Positions 9,203 to 18,831 are shown, counted from the first letter of the stretch. The stretch: 64,000 nt of DNA from Candidatus Desulfosporosinus nitrosoreducens (GCF_030954495.1 NZ_JAVHUW010000026.1:1-64000); one strand, 5' to 3'. Translations and numbers: made by a program. The notes: generated by a model not told the origin, from the sequence alone.

Positions 9203-9263
9203 AAACAAGCAAAGAATTCTTAAAGGTTTCTGCGCAGAGTGTTTAAGAGTTCTTTGCTTGTTT
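9203..9263 (-). terminator. Long hairpin terminator after the ferredoxin gene
   Basis: Arms AAACAAGCAAAGAA and TTCTTTGCTTGTTT, extended by TCTTAAA/TTTAAGA, give a stem of about 21 bp with one mismatch around a 17-base loop. It lies downstream of the minus-strand ferredoxin gene. A T-rich run follows on that strand. Confidence 0.7.
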
Positions 9264-9324
9264 AATCATAAAAATGTTATTTATAATTTTACGTTTCTTT
9301 AGCTATTCCTGAGCTAGTCTTGTT

Positions 9325-9564
9325 TTAACGGCTTATTTTTAAAGAGCTGATTGCTTTATAGGGGCACGCTTTTACACATGCCAGGCACCCTTGGCAATTC
9401 TGGTGATTATTGATTCGAACGTGCTTGTGAATCAGGACGTTAACTTTGCCCAGAACATTGCTGGGGCAGGCAGCTACGCATTGCCAGCAGGCTTTGCAAA
9501 GTCTGGTGTTGATTAAAATATAGTTTGTCTGACTATGTTTTGTCAGATGATGGTGATGCCGCAT
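9325..9564 (-). CDS. Two-cluster 4Fe-4S ferredoxin-type protein
   Basis: A 79-aa protein with two classical CxxCxxCxxxCP motifs, Cys 23/26/29/33 and Cys 57/60/63/67, predicting two [4Fe-4S] clusters for low-potential electron transfer. The spacer between them is longer than in the smallest clostridial ferredoxins. The N terminus carries MRHHHH, four consecutive histidines that could bind metal. I chose the ATG at 9564 because AAAGGAGG lies at good spacing; longer readings include untranslated leader. It stands alone, so the redox partner is unknown. Confidence 0.85.
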   Translation of the reverse strand: MRHHHHLTKHSQTNYILINTRLCKACWQCVAACPSNVLGKVNVLIHKHVRINNHQNCQGCLACVKACPYKAISSLKISR

Positions 9565-9848
9565 TGAAACTCCTCCTTTAACTATTTCTTTGTTTTCTGT
9601 ATTTTCAATGAGGAATATCGGGTTCCTTGTTGTTATTGGTGCGAGCAGTTTTCTGATGTTACTTTTGCTTTTAGGGATATTATAAAAAGTAAGTTTAAAA
9701 ATTAACAAAGGAATTGCTAAAATTTTTCTAAAATATTTTTAAGGTTTGCCGCTGGGCCTGGTTGGAGATCGCTTTGAGAGGTCCAAGAACAATATGAACA
9801 CTTTTTACATAAAATACCAAAGATTATTGAGGCAAGGGACTGAGGAGG

Positions 9849-10562
9849 ATGGGCTACAGCTTCAACTGTTATCTATTGGGCTGCGTATCTTTATTAAAAT
9901 CCAAATTATTTTCCGAAGTTTTTCATCACAGCTACAAGTTACCAAATTATAATTCGCGCAGCCATTGTTCTCCGATTTTCCCGCCTAAAAAGGTTGAACC
10001 GGATATTTGGTTACAAACTTCTTCAAAGTCGTTAGGCTCTTCGTTCCCGGAAGGCAGGCATATTAAAAATGTAAATCTGCTTTTCCCGGCTTTGTTTGGT
10101 ACGGGAGTCGCTTATCTTATAAGTTTTAAATTGAACTCTCTTAGAAGGGACTTTCCCAAGGCGCCTGCGCATAGTGGGCAGAAATTGTTGATTCTGGCCT
10201 ATGTTTTTATATCAATAAGCGGGATTGCCATGTTTATATGCCAAAATCTGATCAGTTCTTATTCTAAAGATCCGCTAAAGAGTTTCATAACCATCGGGAT
10301 TGGATTAGTCTCGGCTACTTTGTTGTTTGCAGCAGTTGATTTAATGATGTATATTCTATTCCCGGGAAGCTTTACGGGTCAGTTGGGAGAGATTTGGCTG
10401 GAAAAGGCAATTAGCTTTATTTACTACAGTGCTTTGAGTATTTCTGTGGGACCGGTAGGCGACATAGTGCCTAGAGAGAACACGACTCGATTACTTTTAG
10501 CTATGGAGGGCATGACTAACCTGACGATTTTTAGTCTGATGATTGCCTCCATATTCCGCTAG
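9849..10562 (+). CDS. Membrane protein with K+-channel-like pore segment
   Basis: Up to 237 aa; the first ~70 residues look poorly conserved and the true start may be later. Hydrophobic segments lie at about residues 73-92, 110-133 and 145-170, and the last 50 residues read like a two-helix ion-channel domain: YYSALSISVGPVGDIVP, then a pore-lining helix EGMTNLTIFSLMIASIF. In K+ channels the filter is TVGYGD; here it is SVGPVGD, with a proline and one extra residue. Whether it conducts K+ is therefore doubtful. It lies directly upstream of the K+ sensor genes kdpDE. Channel homology is inferred from pattern, not from a search. Confidence 0.55.
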   Translation: MGYSFNCYLLGCVSLLKSKLFSEVFHHSYKLPNYNSRSHCSPIFPPKKVEPDIWLQTSSKSLGSSFPEGRHIKNVNLLFPALFGTGVAYLISFKLNSLRRDFPKAPAHSGQKLLILAYVFISISGIAMFICQNLISSYSKDPLKSFITIGIGLVSATLLFAAVDLMMYILFPGSFTGQLGEIWLEKAISFIYYSALSISVGPVGDIVPRENTTRLLLAMEGMTNLTIFSLMIASIFR

Positions 10563-11194
10563 GGGACGTGAATTGACTAATTTTTTCCGATTTGGCAGAT
10601 TTGCTTCTTTGCTTTTACAAAAAGGACCCATTATATACAAGACTTTTTTACTGTGCTACAATTTAGGTGCAATTGGATAGGATTAAGTAATTTTTCTTTC
10701 CTAAAGGGGGATTTACTCCTCTATTAGTAAAGGTTTTTTTATGTTTTGAAATAAATAATTAGCTAACGGAAAGGCGGTTTCAAGGTGAAATCATCGCTTA
10801 GAAGTCCTTGTACTGCCGTGTTTTAGCATTATTAAATTAGCCCTGGCGTTTGCTGGGGCTTTTGATCAAATCAGGTTAAGCTTTTGGGAATGGGTTTCAT
10901 TATAGCCTTTGTGTGCGCTAGCCATGCTGTGTTAAAAATAATAAATCTTTATGTTTTCTTTATGTTTTAGGTCTTGATATTTAGACTATTTTTATGGGGT
11001 TTTGGGCTATAATAAGGCAGCGTCGAATTAGCCCATTTTATTAAGAAATTTAGCTACCAAGAGGTTTGAAAGCATTCTAACAAATAAGAGAAGCAAACGA
11101 AAAATTAGTAAGCAGCTATGACTCCTCAACCAAGGAACAAGCGTGTGCAATGGCTAGGAATATAGGAAAATCTTAGCAAACAGGTGATTCAGAA
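10563..11194 (+). other. Long leader/intergenic region before kdpD with two terminator-like hairpins
   Basis: 632 bases without a gene. A possible promoter is TTGCTT-17-TATATA at 10609-10637. A hairpin with a run of seven T lies at 10700-10740 (CTAA/TTAG plus AGGGG/CTCCT). A stem GGCGGT..CAAGG/CCTTG..ACTGCC spans 10773-10817, and a second terminator-like hairpin AGCCC/GGGGCT plus TTTT is at 10839-10864. The order suggests a small RNA or an attenuated leader ahead of kdpD. It does not match the c-di-AMP riboswitch consensus. Confidence 0.45.
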
Positions 11195-13879
11195 ATGACG
11201 AAAGAGAGACAAACTGACTCTCAGGAATCGCTGCCCGGCATTGAAAAGGAAGGTCAGGGGAAACTCACTGTGTTCTTGGGAGCAACCGCCGGGGTTGGTA
11301 AAACTTATTCCATGTTGGAGGCGGCTCGAGAAAGGTTAACCGAAGGTATGGACGTGATGGCAGGTTTTGTCGAAACTCACGCCCAAACAGAAACTGAAGC
11401 TTTGCTCAGTGATATTCCGGCTATTCCTGTAAAAACCCGGGAATATATGGGCAGGACATTTAAAGAAATGAACCTGGAAGCTATTTTAGAACGCCATCCA
11501 CAGTTGGTTTTAGTGGATGAGTTAGCTCATACTAATATCCCGGGTTCCCGTCATACCAAACGCTATCAGGATGTTGAAGAGTTGTTGACGGCCGGTATCA
11601 ACGTCTATGTTACTTTAAATATTCAGCATTTGGAAAGTTTAAATGATGTTGTGGCACAAATAACCGGAGTCAGGGTACTGGAGACAGTGCCTGATCGGGT
11701 GCTGGAAGCTGCTTCGCAAGTTCAGGTGGTAGATATTACCCCGGACGAGTTAATCCAAAGACTTGAAGAAGGCAAGGTTATTATTCAAGGGCAAGCAGCT
11801 GAGTTTATGAAAAAGTTTTTTCGTCCCGGCAATATCAATGCTTTGCGTGAAATGTCTTTACGTTACACGGCCAAACGGGTAGACAGTCAATTGGAATCTT
11901 ATATGCAGACTCACGGTATTGATGGTCCTTGGCCTTCAGGAGAAAAAATAATGGTCTGTGTGAGCAGTAATCCTTTTTCTGCCCGGCTCATCCGGACGGC
12001 TAAGAGAATGGCAGCACGTCAAAATTCCGACTGGCTGGCTGTTCATGTGGCTCCGCCCGGGCAAATGCCTAAATGCGAGGCTGAAAAAAGCACTATGGCA
12101 CAGAACCTCAGCATGGCCGGAAAATTAGGCGCGGAAATTGTGACTCTCCACGGAGATGATATTGTAGAAGAACTTTTGGCCTTAGCCCGCAAACGCAATG
12201 TTTCTCAAATAATCATTGGCAAGCCGGAACGTACGCGTTTCAAGGAGTTGTTGCATGGCTCTATTGTCGATAAAGTGATTCGCAACAGTCATGGAATCAG
12301 CATTCACATTATTTGCGGACGGAGAGAGGCAAACGAGCAAAAGCCTGAAAAGGTGAAAAAGGATAACGGTAGATCATTGGGCAATATTCCACTGCACAGG
12401 AAGTATTCCTATACACCGTATTTAATATCCGCCCTGATGATGGCGGTCCTGACGCTTATTGTTGCTCCCGCTGCTTCATTCCTTGGCCCTGTAAATATCT
12501 TTATGCTCTGTGTTCTTCCGGTGCTTTTCAGCGGTGCACGCTGGGGTAAATTTCCGGCGATTGTCACGGCTGGGATTGGTGTTGTAATTTTTAACTTCTT
12601 TTTTGTCCCGCCTTTTTTTACCTTGAGTGTCAGTGATTTTCGTTATGTTATTAGTTTTGTAATTTTAATCATTGTCGGCTTTGTCACCGGGACTTTATCG
12701 GCGCGTTTAAAAGACCAAATCAATTATTCCCGGCAACGTGAGGAACAGGTTACGGCCTTATACTCTCTCAGCCGGGATCTTACTGCTGTTGATAAGTTAG
12801 AACGCGTTTTGGACAGTATTGCGCGAAAAATTGCAGATACTTTAGATGGTCAGGTTGTCCTATTATTGCCCGATGAAAAAAATAAATTAGTTTTAAGTCA
12901 AAGTTCCAGTTCGGATCATTTTCTAACTGAGAGTGAGCTGGCTGTTGCCGCTTGGGTTTATGAGCGGGGTCTGAAAGCCGGCCAGGGAACTGAAACTTTA
13001 GGGTCAGCGAAGGCACTTTACTTGCCGCTGACCACCGAACAAGGAACTCAGGGAGTTTTGGGAATTTGTTTTCATCATCCCAAAGGTCAAATTGACCCCG
13101 AACAGATAAGTTTTTTGGATGCTTTTGCCGGCTTAGCGGCGATGGCGATCAATCGGATAAAGCTGGCGAGTGAAGCAAGACAGGCTCATACTTTGGCAGA
13201 ATCTGAGCGTTTGCGCACAGCATTGTTTAATTCTTTGTCTCATGATTTGCGTACCCCTTTGGCCTCAATTATTGGCGCGGCTACAGGGCTGCTGGAAGAT
13301 CACGATGTGGTGTACTCTCCGGATGCCCGTCAGGATTTATTGCAAACGATTCTTCAAGGGGCGGAAAGAATGAATCGCTTTGTCAATAATCTCTTAGACA
13401 TGGCTCGCCTGGAAAGCGGAATGCTCAAACTAAACAAAGACTGGTGCGATATTCAAGATATCATCGGAGTGGCGGTCAACAGGTTGGAAATCGTTCTGGC
13501 CAAACGTTTGCTCGATATCGATATCCCCGTTGGCTTGCCGTTGGTTCAAGCCGATTATATTTTAATCGAACAAGTTCTCATAAATTTGCTGGACAACGCG
13601 GTTAAATATTCGGAGCCGAACAGCAAGATAACCATATCTGTTAAACAACTCTCGGCAAAATTAGAAATCTCTGTCGCCAATCGCGGGACACCTATCCCTG
13701 AAACCGACTTAAGCAAGGTCTTTGACAAGTTTTATCGCCTTAACTCGCCGCTTCAAGTCAGTGGAACAGGTCTTGGGCTGTCAATATGCAAAGGAATAGT
13801 CGAAACTCACAATGGTGAGATTTGGGCTGAGAACAATGAGCTTGGCGGTGTAACGATTATATTCAATTTGCCCTTATAA
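11195..13879 (+). CDS. kdpD: Osmosensitive K+ sensor histidine kinase KdpD
   Basis: An 894-aa membrane sensor kinase with the complete KdpD layout. The N-terminal KdpD domain carries Walker A GATAGVGKT at residues 29-37 and the block DELAHTNIPGSRHTKRYQDV. A universal-stress-protein domain follows at about 250-375, then four transmembrane helices (about 408-510), a GAF-like domain, and the kinase core with the phospho-acceptor His683 in SHDLRTPLASI and the ATP-binding domain (GTGLGLSICKGI). It would sense low K+ or turgor and phosphorylate KdpE. Unusually, kdpFABC are not adjacent; the downstream transporter is a KimA-type permease. Confidence 0.95.
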   Translation: MTKERQTDSQESLPGIEKEGQGKLTVFLGATAGVGKTYSMLEAARERLTEGMDVMAGFVETHAQTETEALLSDIPAIPVKTREYMGRTFKEMNLEAILERHPQLVLVDELAHTNIPGSRHTKRYQDVEELLTAGINVYVTLNIQHLESLNDVVAQITGVRVLETVPDRVLEAASQVQVVDITPDELIQRLEEGKVIIQGQAAEFMKKFFRPGNINALREMSLRYTAKRVDSQLESYMQTHGIDGPWPSGEKIMVCVSSNPFSARLIRTAKRMAARQNSDWLAVHVAPPGQMPKCEAEKSTMAQNLSMAGKLGAEIVTLHGDDIVEELLALARKRNVSQIIIGKPERTRFKELLHGSIVDKVIRNSHGISIHIICGRREANEQKPEKVKKDNGRSLGNIPLHRKYSYTPYLISALMMAVLTLIVAPAASFLGPVNIFMLCVLPVLFSGARWGKFPAIVTAGIGVVIFNFFFVPPFFTLSVSDFRYVISFVILIIVGFVTGTLSARLKDQINYSRQREEQVTALYSLSRDLTAVDKLERVLDSIARKIADTLDGQVVLLLPDEKNKLVLSQSSSSDHFLTESELAVAAWVYERGLKAGQGTETLGSAKALYLPLTTEQGTQGVLGICFHHPKGQIDPEQISFLDAFAGLAAMAINRIKLASEARQAHTLAESERLRTALFNSLSHDLRTPLASIIGAATGLLEDHDVVYSPDARQDLLQTILQGAERMNRFVNNLLDMARLESGMLKLNKDWCDIQDIIGVAVNRLEIVLAKRLLDIDIPVGLPLVQADYILIEQVLINLLDNAVKYSEPNSKITISVKQLSAKLEISVANRGTPIPETDLSKVFDKFYRLNSPLQVSGTGLGLSICKGIVETHNGEIWAENNELGGVTIIFNLPL

Positions 13880-13923
13880 TAGGGGAACTCTCCGGTAAGT
13901 TCCCGTCGAAGGAGGAGACTGGC

Positions 13924-14610
13924 ATGGACAAGAAGGGGCAGCGAGTTTTAATCATTGATGACGAGGTCCAAATCCGCAAGTTTTTACGGGTTAGTTTGAC
14001 CAGCCATGGTTATGAAGTGCGGGAGGCCGGTGCCGGGGAAGCCGGTTTAAACGAGGTTGCCTTGTTTGGTACGGACCTGGTTATTTTAGATTTAGGGTTG
14101 CCCGATATGAGTGGCATGGAAGTACTGCGAAAAATCAGGGAATGGTCCAAAGTTCCCATCATTATTCTTTCCGTGACGGAACAGGAGACTGAGAAAATAG
14201 CTGCTCTTGATCATGGAGCTGATGACTATGTAACTAAACCGTTTAGCATGGGCGAATTGCTGGCCCGGATGCGTGCTGCTTTACGTCATTCCGTGGGAGT
14301 GGAGGAAGAGGAGCCGATTTTAATTTTTGAGGATCTGCTGCTTGATTTAGCTCATCGTCAGGTTAAAGTGGGCGAAGGAGAAATTAAACTGACCCCGACG
14401 GAATATGAGCTGATGAAAAACCTGGCTCTTAATGCCGGAAAAGTTCTAACCCATAAGTTTCTTCTGCGCACGGTTTGGGGGCCGGCCTATGAAAATGACA
14501 TTCAATATCTGCGCGTGTTTATAGGGCAAATTCGGCGGAAAATAGAGAGCGACCCGTCACGTCCGCGCCATATTATCACTGAGCCTGGCGTAGGATACCG
14601 CTTACTATAA
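13924..14610 (+). CDS. kdpE: KdpE response regulator (OmpR family)
   Basis: A 228-aa regulator with a receiver domain (acidic pair DD at 12-13, phospho-acceptor Asp56 in VILDLGLPD, conserved Lys in KPF) and a winged-helix DNA-binding domain from about residue 130 (LTPTEYELMKNLALNAGKVLTHK). It begins 44 bases after kdpD behind AAGGAGG, so the two are cotranscribed. It is the output of KdpD, and its closest apparent target is the permease gene 34 bases downstream. Confidence 0.95.
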   Translation: MDKKGQRVLIIDDEVQIRKFLRVSLTSHGYEVREAGAGEAGLNEVALFGTDLVILDLGLPDMSGMEVLRKIREWSKVPIIILSVTEQETEKIAALDHGADDYVTKPFSMGELLARMRAALRHSVGVEEEEPILIFEDLLLDLAHRQVKVGEGEIKLTPTEYELMKNLALNAGKVLTHKFLLRTVWGPAYENDIQYLRVFIGQIRRKIESDPSRPRHIITEPGVGYRLL

Positions 14611-14644
14611 CATAAATGCAAATGCAAATTAGGAAGTGATTTAT

Positions 14645-16555
14645 ATGTCTTCAGCCAGCAGCAAATTAATTTGGTTAAGATTACGAACATTAATTTTTGG
14701 CCATCCTCTCTCGACCCAAAGCGCAGACAATCAGAAATTGGGTATTTTCGGAGGTATTCCTGTGTTTGGCTCTGATGTCATATCTTCTCAGGGGTATGCT
14801 CCGGATGCTATTTTGTATGTTCTGATTTTAGCAGGTGCGGCCGGCTATGGAGCAGCGATGAAAGTAACGACAGCGATTGTGCTGCTGCTGGTAAGTGTTT
14901 TGCTGCTCTACCGCCGTACGATCCAAAAATATTCGCAAGGCGGGGGATCTTATACTGTTGCCCGGGCATATTTAGGAGAAAAAATGGGCTTGCTGGCCGG
15001 AGCCAGTCTAAGTATTGACTACATTTTGACCGTTGCGGTGAGCGTCAGTTCGGCCGTAGAGAACCTCACCGGAATATTTAGCTGGCTGGGACCCAGTCCG
15101 CATAGGGTTTTAGCAGATTGTCTTATTATTTTATTTATGACTGTCGTTAACTTGCGGGGACTTAAAGAGTCGGCAAGACTATTTGCTATTCCTGTTTACA
15201 CGTATATTTTTAGCATTTTCGCCTTGGTTGGCTTTGGGCTGTTCAAATATTTTTTGTATGGGATAACTCCTCTGCCGGATTCCCAGGCTATAATTGCCGC
15301 TAATACTCAGGGTTTGACCTTGTTTGTGTTTCTCCGGGCAATGGCCGCGGGGACAACTGCTTTGACAGGGACCGAGGCGGTAAGCAACGGAGTATCGGCC
15401 TTTAGGGCTCCGGCACAGAAAAAAGCCATCAACACATTGTTAATACTTGGATTTATTGTAGCCCTTGGCCTCGCGGGGCTGGTTTTTTTAGCAAGCAAAT
15501 TGCAGCTGATCCCCAGTAACGACAATACCATTATAAACCAGCTTGGATTATTAATTTTTGGCAAAACAATAATCTACTACATTCTAATGGCCAGTATCGC
15601 AATTATTTTAGTTATTGCCGCCAATACGCCCTTTGTAGGTTTGCCAATTTTGTTAAGTCTGATGGCCCGGGATGGATATGCTCCCCGCTATTTCAAAAAT
15701 CTTGGTGATCGCTTAGTGTATAGTGCGGGAATTTGGACATTAAGTATGATAGGTCTGATCTTAATCGTTATTTTTCAAGGGGATACCCATAGTATGTTGC
15801 CTCTCTACGCTATTGGTGTGTTTATTAGCTTTTCTCTTACCGGCTTTGGTTTAGCAAAATACTGTATTGAGACCAAGCCGAAAAATTATCACCGTGATTT
15901 AGTAATTTTCTCCTTCGGCGGAGGGATATCGTTTTTGGTGTTTATGATATTTTTGATAACTAAATTCACTGAAGGCGCTTGGATAGTAGCTATTATCATT
16001 CCCTTGCTGATGTTTTTTTTCAACTCAGTATCCAAAGTCTATAAGCAGGAAATTATCCTCATTAAGCCTACCTTAGAAGAGATTCAGAACTTTAACAAAG
16101 AAATCACAAGAATTTTCAATCGCCGTTCTAATGTAGACCTTGCGGAGTATAACAGTAAAATCGTTGTCCCGGTCTTTGATTTGAACAGAATTGTTCTGGA
16201 GGCTCTCTTATATGGCTACGAGTTGACCCCGTTAATCACGGCAGTTCACATTGCCTCGGACAAAGAGAGGGCTGAAAAATTACAAAGGCACTGGCAGCAG
16301 AGTAATATCCAAATTGAATTAGTTATTGTGGAATCACCCTATCGGGCGACCGTCCAAGACTTGCTGCAATATTTGGAGATGGTTGAGAAAGATCCCCGCT
16401 ATTCCAAAGTTACTTTGGTTGTGCCTGAATTTGTTCCGCCGAAATTATGGCAGAACTTCCTGCACAATCAGACAGGTCAGTTGATGAAGCTTTTACTCTT
16501 ACTCCGAAAAAATATCCTTGTGACAAGTTTGCCCTATCATCCACCAGAAAAATAA
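14645..16555 (+). CDS. kimA: APC-family potassium permease, KimA-like
   Basis: A 636-aa protein with about twelve transmembrane helices in the first 450 residues and a cytosolic C-terminal domain of about 180 residues. The start LIFGHPLSTQSADNQKLG, the SDVISSQGYAPDAIL block and the GGGSYTVARAYLGEKMGLLAG motif follow the pattern of KimA (YdaO), a high-affinity K+ importer of Bacillus that is inhibited by c-di-AMP. I prefer the ATG at 14645 with AGGA upstream over a GTG at 14636. Placement right after kdpDE suggests K+-responsive expression. KimA identity is from recognition of family features; another APC substrate is possible. Confidence 0.8.
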   Translation: MSSASSKLIWLRLRTLIFGHPLSTQSADNQKLGIFGGIPVFGSDVISSQGYAPDAILYVLILAGAAGYGAAMKVTTAIVLLLVSVLLLYRRTIQKYSQGGGSYTVARAYLGEKMGLLAGASLSIDYILTVAVSVSSAVENLTGIFSWLGPSPHRVLADCLIILFMTVVNLRGLKESARLFAIPVYTYIFSIFALVGFGLFKYFLYGITPLPDSQAIIAANTQGLTLFVFLRAMAAGTTALTGTEAVSNGVSAFRAPAQKKAINTLLILGFIVALGLAGLVFLASKLQLIPSNDNTIINQLGLLIFGKTIIYYILMASIAIILVIAANTPFVGLPILLSLMARDGYAPRYFKNLGDRLVYSAGIWTLSMIGLILIVIFQGDTHSMLPLYAIGVFISFSLTGFGLAKYCIETKPKNYHRDLVIFSFGGGISFLVFMIFLITKFTEGAWIVAIIIPLLMFFFNSVSKVYKQEIILIKPTLEEIQNFNKEITRIFNRRSNVDLAEYNSKIVVPVFDLNRIVLEALLYGYELTPLITAVHIASDKERAEKLQRHWQQSNIQIELVIVESPYRATVQDLLQYLEMVEKDPRYSKVTLVVPEFVPPKLWQNFLHNQTGQLMKLLLLLRKNILVTSLPYHPPEK

Positions 16556-16591
16556 TATCTTGGCGGTTGCGCAATATATATAGTATTAATT

Positions 16592-16630
16592 CTGAAAGAC
16601 TACATTTTCAAGGATAATGTAGTCTTTCAG
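16592..16630 (+). terminator. Perfect hairpin after the K+ permease gene
   Basis: CTGAAAGACTACATT and its exact complement form a 15-bp stem with a 9-base loop, 36 bases after the permease stop. No strong T run follows, but the position suits transcription termination or transcript 3'-end protection. The rest of 16556-16886 shows no supported gene. Confidence 0.6.
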
Positions 16631-16886
16631 GTTAAAGAATGCATTGGCGTAATAGGCATAGTCTATAGTCAGTAATTTCGAAATAAAAAATTCAAGGCTA
16701 ATCTTGAAATTTACTATACATAGTAGAATAATGAAGAATAGAAGGAAGTTAACTGCTGGACAGAGGTTTAAACAAATTTTCACAAGCGAAAGACCTGAAA
16801 GCAAAATAATAATTGTATGGTGAAAGTATATAAAACGTGCGGCATAAATCTGAGTATAATTTGTCATTATATTGAGGTGGTACAAA

Positions 16887-17102
16887 ATGTACATTGCTTT
16901 CCCTATAGACGAAAAAGTCAAAGCTAGACTTGAAGCAGTATGTAAATCATTTAACGTATCTCTGGAGGAGTGGTTTGAGTCTGCCTTGAAAGCGTCCGAA
17001 TTTGATGTTTTAACAAATCTCCTCAATAGTCCCAAAGATCAAATATCTTGGATGTGGGACGAGAAGATATGCCGTTTTGTCCGGCGGTCTGATGTTGACT
17101 AA
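16887..17102 (+). CDS. Small hypothetical protein
   Basis: A 71-aa soluble protein starting MYIAFPIDEKVKARLEAVCK, with a predicted helix-rich N-terminal half. The opening VKARLEAVCKSFNVSLEEW resembles the helix-turn-helix part of ribbon-helix-helix proteins, but I cannot confirm that. The ATG at 16887 has GAGGTGG six bases upstream, which supports translation. It stands alone between two terminators. Function is unknown. Confidence 0.6.
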   Translation: MYIAFPIDEKVKARLEAVCKSFNVSLEEWFESALKASEFDVLTNLLNSPKDQISWMWDEKICRFVRRSDVD

Positions 17103-17284
17103 GCAGTTTGTACGGACCTTGAGACTAAATTAATTAAATAGCCCTGATGAAAACCTTTTGACCGTAATTGGAGTGAACAATTTTGTAAATGTTTTAGCAA
17201 AACGTGGATGGATTAGGAGTATATGGTCGATGGTTTTTTGTTTTCTGATTTTGCTGTAGTTAATCCGGCAGGTTAACGTAAAAA

Positions 17285-17331
17285 GCCCCCCAAAGAGCAG
17301 CAACCGCGTGCTTTGCTGCTCTTTGGGGGGC
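17285..17331 (-). terminator. Strong terminator of the NlpC/P60 gene
   Basis: GCCCCCCAAAGAGCAGC and its complement form a stem of about 19 bp with an 8-base loop. On the minus strand it follows the stop at 17347 and ends in a T run. Confidence 0.85.
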
Positions 17332-17346
17332 GTTATAGGCAAATAA

Positions 17347-18831
17347 TTAATATCGGCGCGCTCCTAAATAACGGGAAGAATAGAAGCTATCGCTGAGGCT
17401 GGATACTTCAACCCCACTGCTGGGGTTACTGGCTTGGACAAAGCGGCCTCCTCCGATATAGATGCCTACATGAGATGCACCTTGAGAATAGGTGGTGAAG
17501 AATACTAAATCGCCTGGACGCAGATCATTTTTACCGACAGGTGTTCCAGAAGCAAATTGGGCATAAGAGGTGCGGGGGAGAGATATACCGGCGTTGGCGT
17601 AAACATACTTAGTAAAGCCGGAACAGTCAAAACCACTGCGGGATGTGCCCCCGAAAACGTAGCGTGTTCCTTGTAAACTTAAGGCGCGATCTACGATGCC
17701 TGAAGAATTACCTCCGCGAGAAACGTCAAAGCTGTCGAAGGCAACAGTAATGGGCTGCCTGCCGGAGCCTTTAGCTACCACTTGGTTGACAGGAGTTTGA
17801 GTGACCTTTTCATCTAATACTTGCTTTGTTACATCGATTCCATTCTTTTGGACATAGGAATATGTAACTAATTTTGAACCGTTACTCCCTTGAGTAAGGA
17901 CTTTCGTTTTGCCGTATCCTAAACTGCTGTCAGTTTTCGTGACGACATCAAAAGGAATAGCTTCCGAACCTGAATAAGTTCCTTTACTTACAACTGTAAT
18001 ATAGGGAGTAGAATCAACGAGCTTGATGATCTGACCAGGCTTTAGCTTGGTCTCTTTTGTTGCTCCGGGATTTCCCGCTAATACTTCATCAGTTAACATG
18101 TCATTTTTACGGGCAATAAGCCACCAGGAATCATTAGGCAACACAGTGTAATCCTTGGTTGTTATATTTCCGTCCATTAGAACTTTGAAAGCTTGGTCAG
18201 CGGTTTCCATTTGGTTGGACGAAACTTCGGCTTTTTTGACACTGATATTTTCGTCAAAGCTTATGGAAGTGACTTTGTTTTCATCACTAGGTTTGACATA
18301 ATAATCCTGATACTGTTTCAAGACTTTATCAGCATCTTCTTTGGTCGGTAAAACTGCGATCACGGAATCGTTTGCCTCTAGCTCATAACCGTCAAAATAA
18401 TACTTAAGATTGTCCTCTAATGCCTTTTCGTTCAAGACGGATTCCAGATAGACCGCCGGCCTGACTCTGACATTTTCGTAGGTGACAATGTCATGAGTTT
18501 TGGCAACGAGCCCGAATGACTTGCCTTGTTCTTTTAAAATTGATTCCACGAGGTTCTGCCCTGCGGCAGCATCTCGAGCCAAGCCAATCTGTTGACCATT
18601 AATCATAATCTCAGCAGCGGAAGTGGTTGTGGAAAGATAATAAGTAAGTCCGCCGGTTAAGAGGACTATAACAGACAACCTGAGGATTACTTTTGGTGAC
18701 TTCCAGGATATTCCTTGTAAGTAATTGCGGGAAATTTGAACGATGAGCCTTTTTTTCTGAGTCCAATTGAAATGTTTGATTCGGGTAAGTACCACACCTT
18801 TGAAACGTAACAGAACCGGGAACAATTGCAT
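17347..18831 (-). CDS. Cell-wall endopeptidase with LysM, G5 and NlpC/P60 domains
   Basis: A 494-aa exported wall hydrolase. A membrane or signal anchor lies at about residues 48-66, then a region with YjgB/G5-type repeats, a LysM domain near 235-280 (YTVLPNDSWWLIARKNDMLTDEV), a G5 domain near 285-360 (ITVVSKGTYSGSEAIPFDVV), and a C-terminal NlpC/P60 domain with catalytic Cys403 in FDCSGF and His in ASHVGIYIG. It would cleave peptidoglycan stem peptides. I prefer the ATG at 18831, six bases after AAAGGTG, over the GTG at 18840 that lies in that ribosome site. Expression is controlled by the c-di-AMP riboswitch directly upstream. Confidence 0.9.
   Translation of the reverse strand: MQLFPVLLRFKGVVLTRIKHFNWTQKKRLIVQISRNYLQGISWKSPKVILRLSVIVLLTGGLTYYLSTTTSAAEIMINGQQIGLARDAAAGQNLVESILKEQGKSFGLVAKTHDIVTYENVRVRPAVYLESVLNEKALEDNLKYYFDGYELEANDSVIAVLPTKEDADKVLKQYQDYYVKPSDENKVTSISFDENISVKKAEVSSNQMETADQAFKVLMDGNITTKDYTVLPNDSWWLIARKNDMLTDEVLAGNPGATKETKLKPGQIIKLVDSTPYITVVSKGTYSGSEAIPFDVVTKTDSSLGYGKTKVLTQGSNGSKLVTYSYVQKNGIDVTKQVLDEKVTQTPVNQVVAKGSGRQPITVAFDSFDVSRGGNSSGIVDRALSLQGTRYVFGGTSRSGFDCSGFTKYVYANAGISLPRTSYAQFASGTPVGKNDLRPGDLVFFTTYSQGASHVGIYIGGGRFVQASNPSSGVEVSSLSDSFYSSRYLGARRY

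Noticed and set aside
10563..11194. c-di-AMP riboswitch before kdpD
   Set aside because: Checked because of the K+ context; the conserved GGGGGA, GGGTGAA and CCGAATCCGTCA blocks seen at 18847-18963 are absent here.
16586..17035. Minus-strand 149-codon ORF rich in Phe, Ile and Leu
   Set aside because: It overlaps the terminator at 16592 and the supported small gene at 16887; no ribosome site and no recognisable domain.
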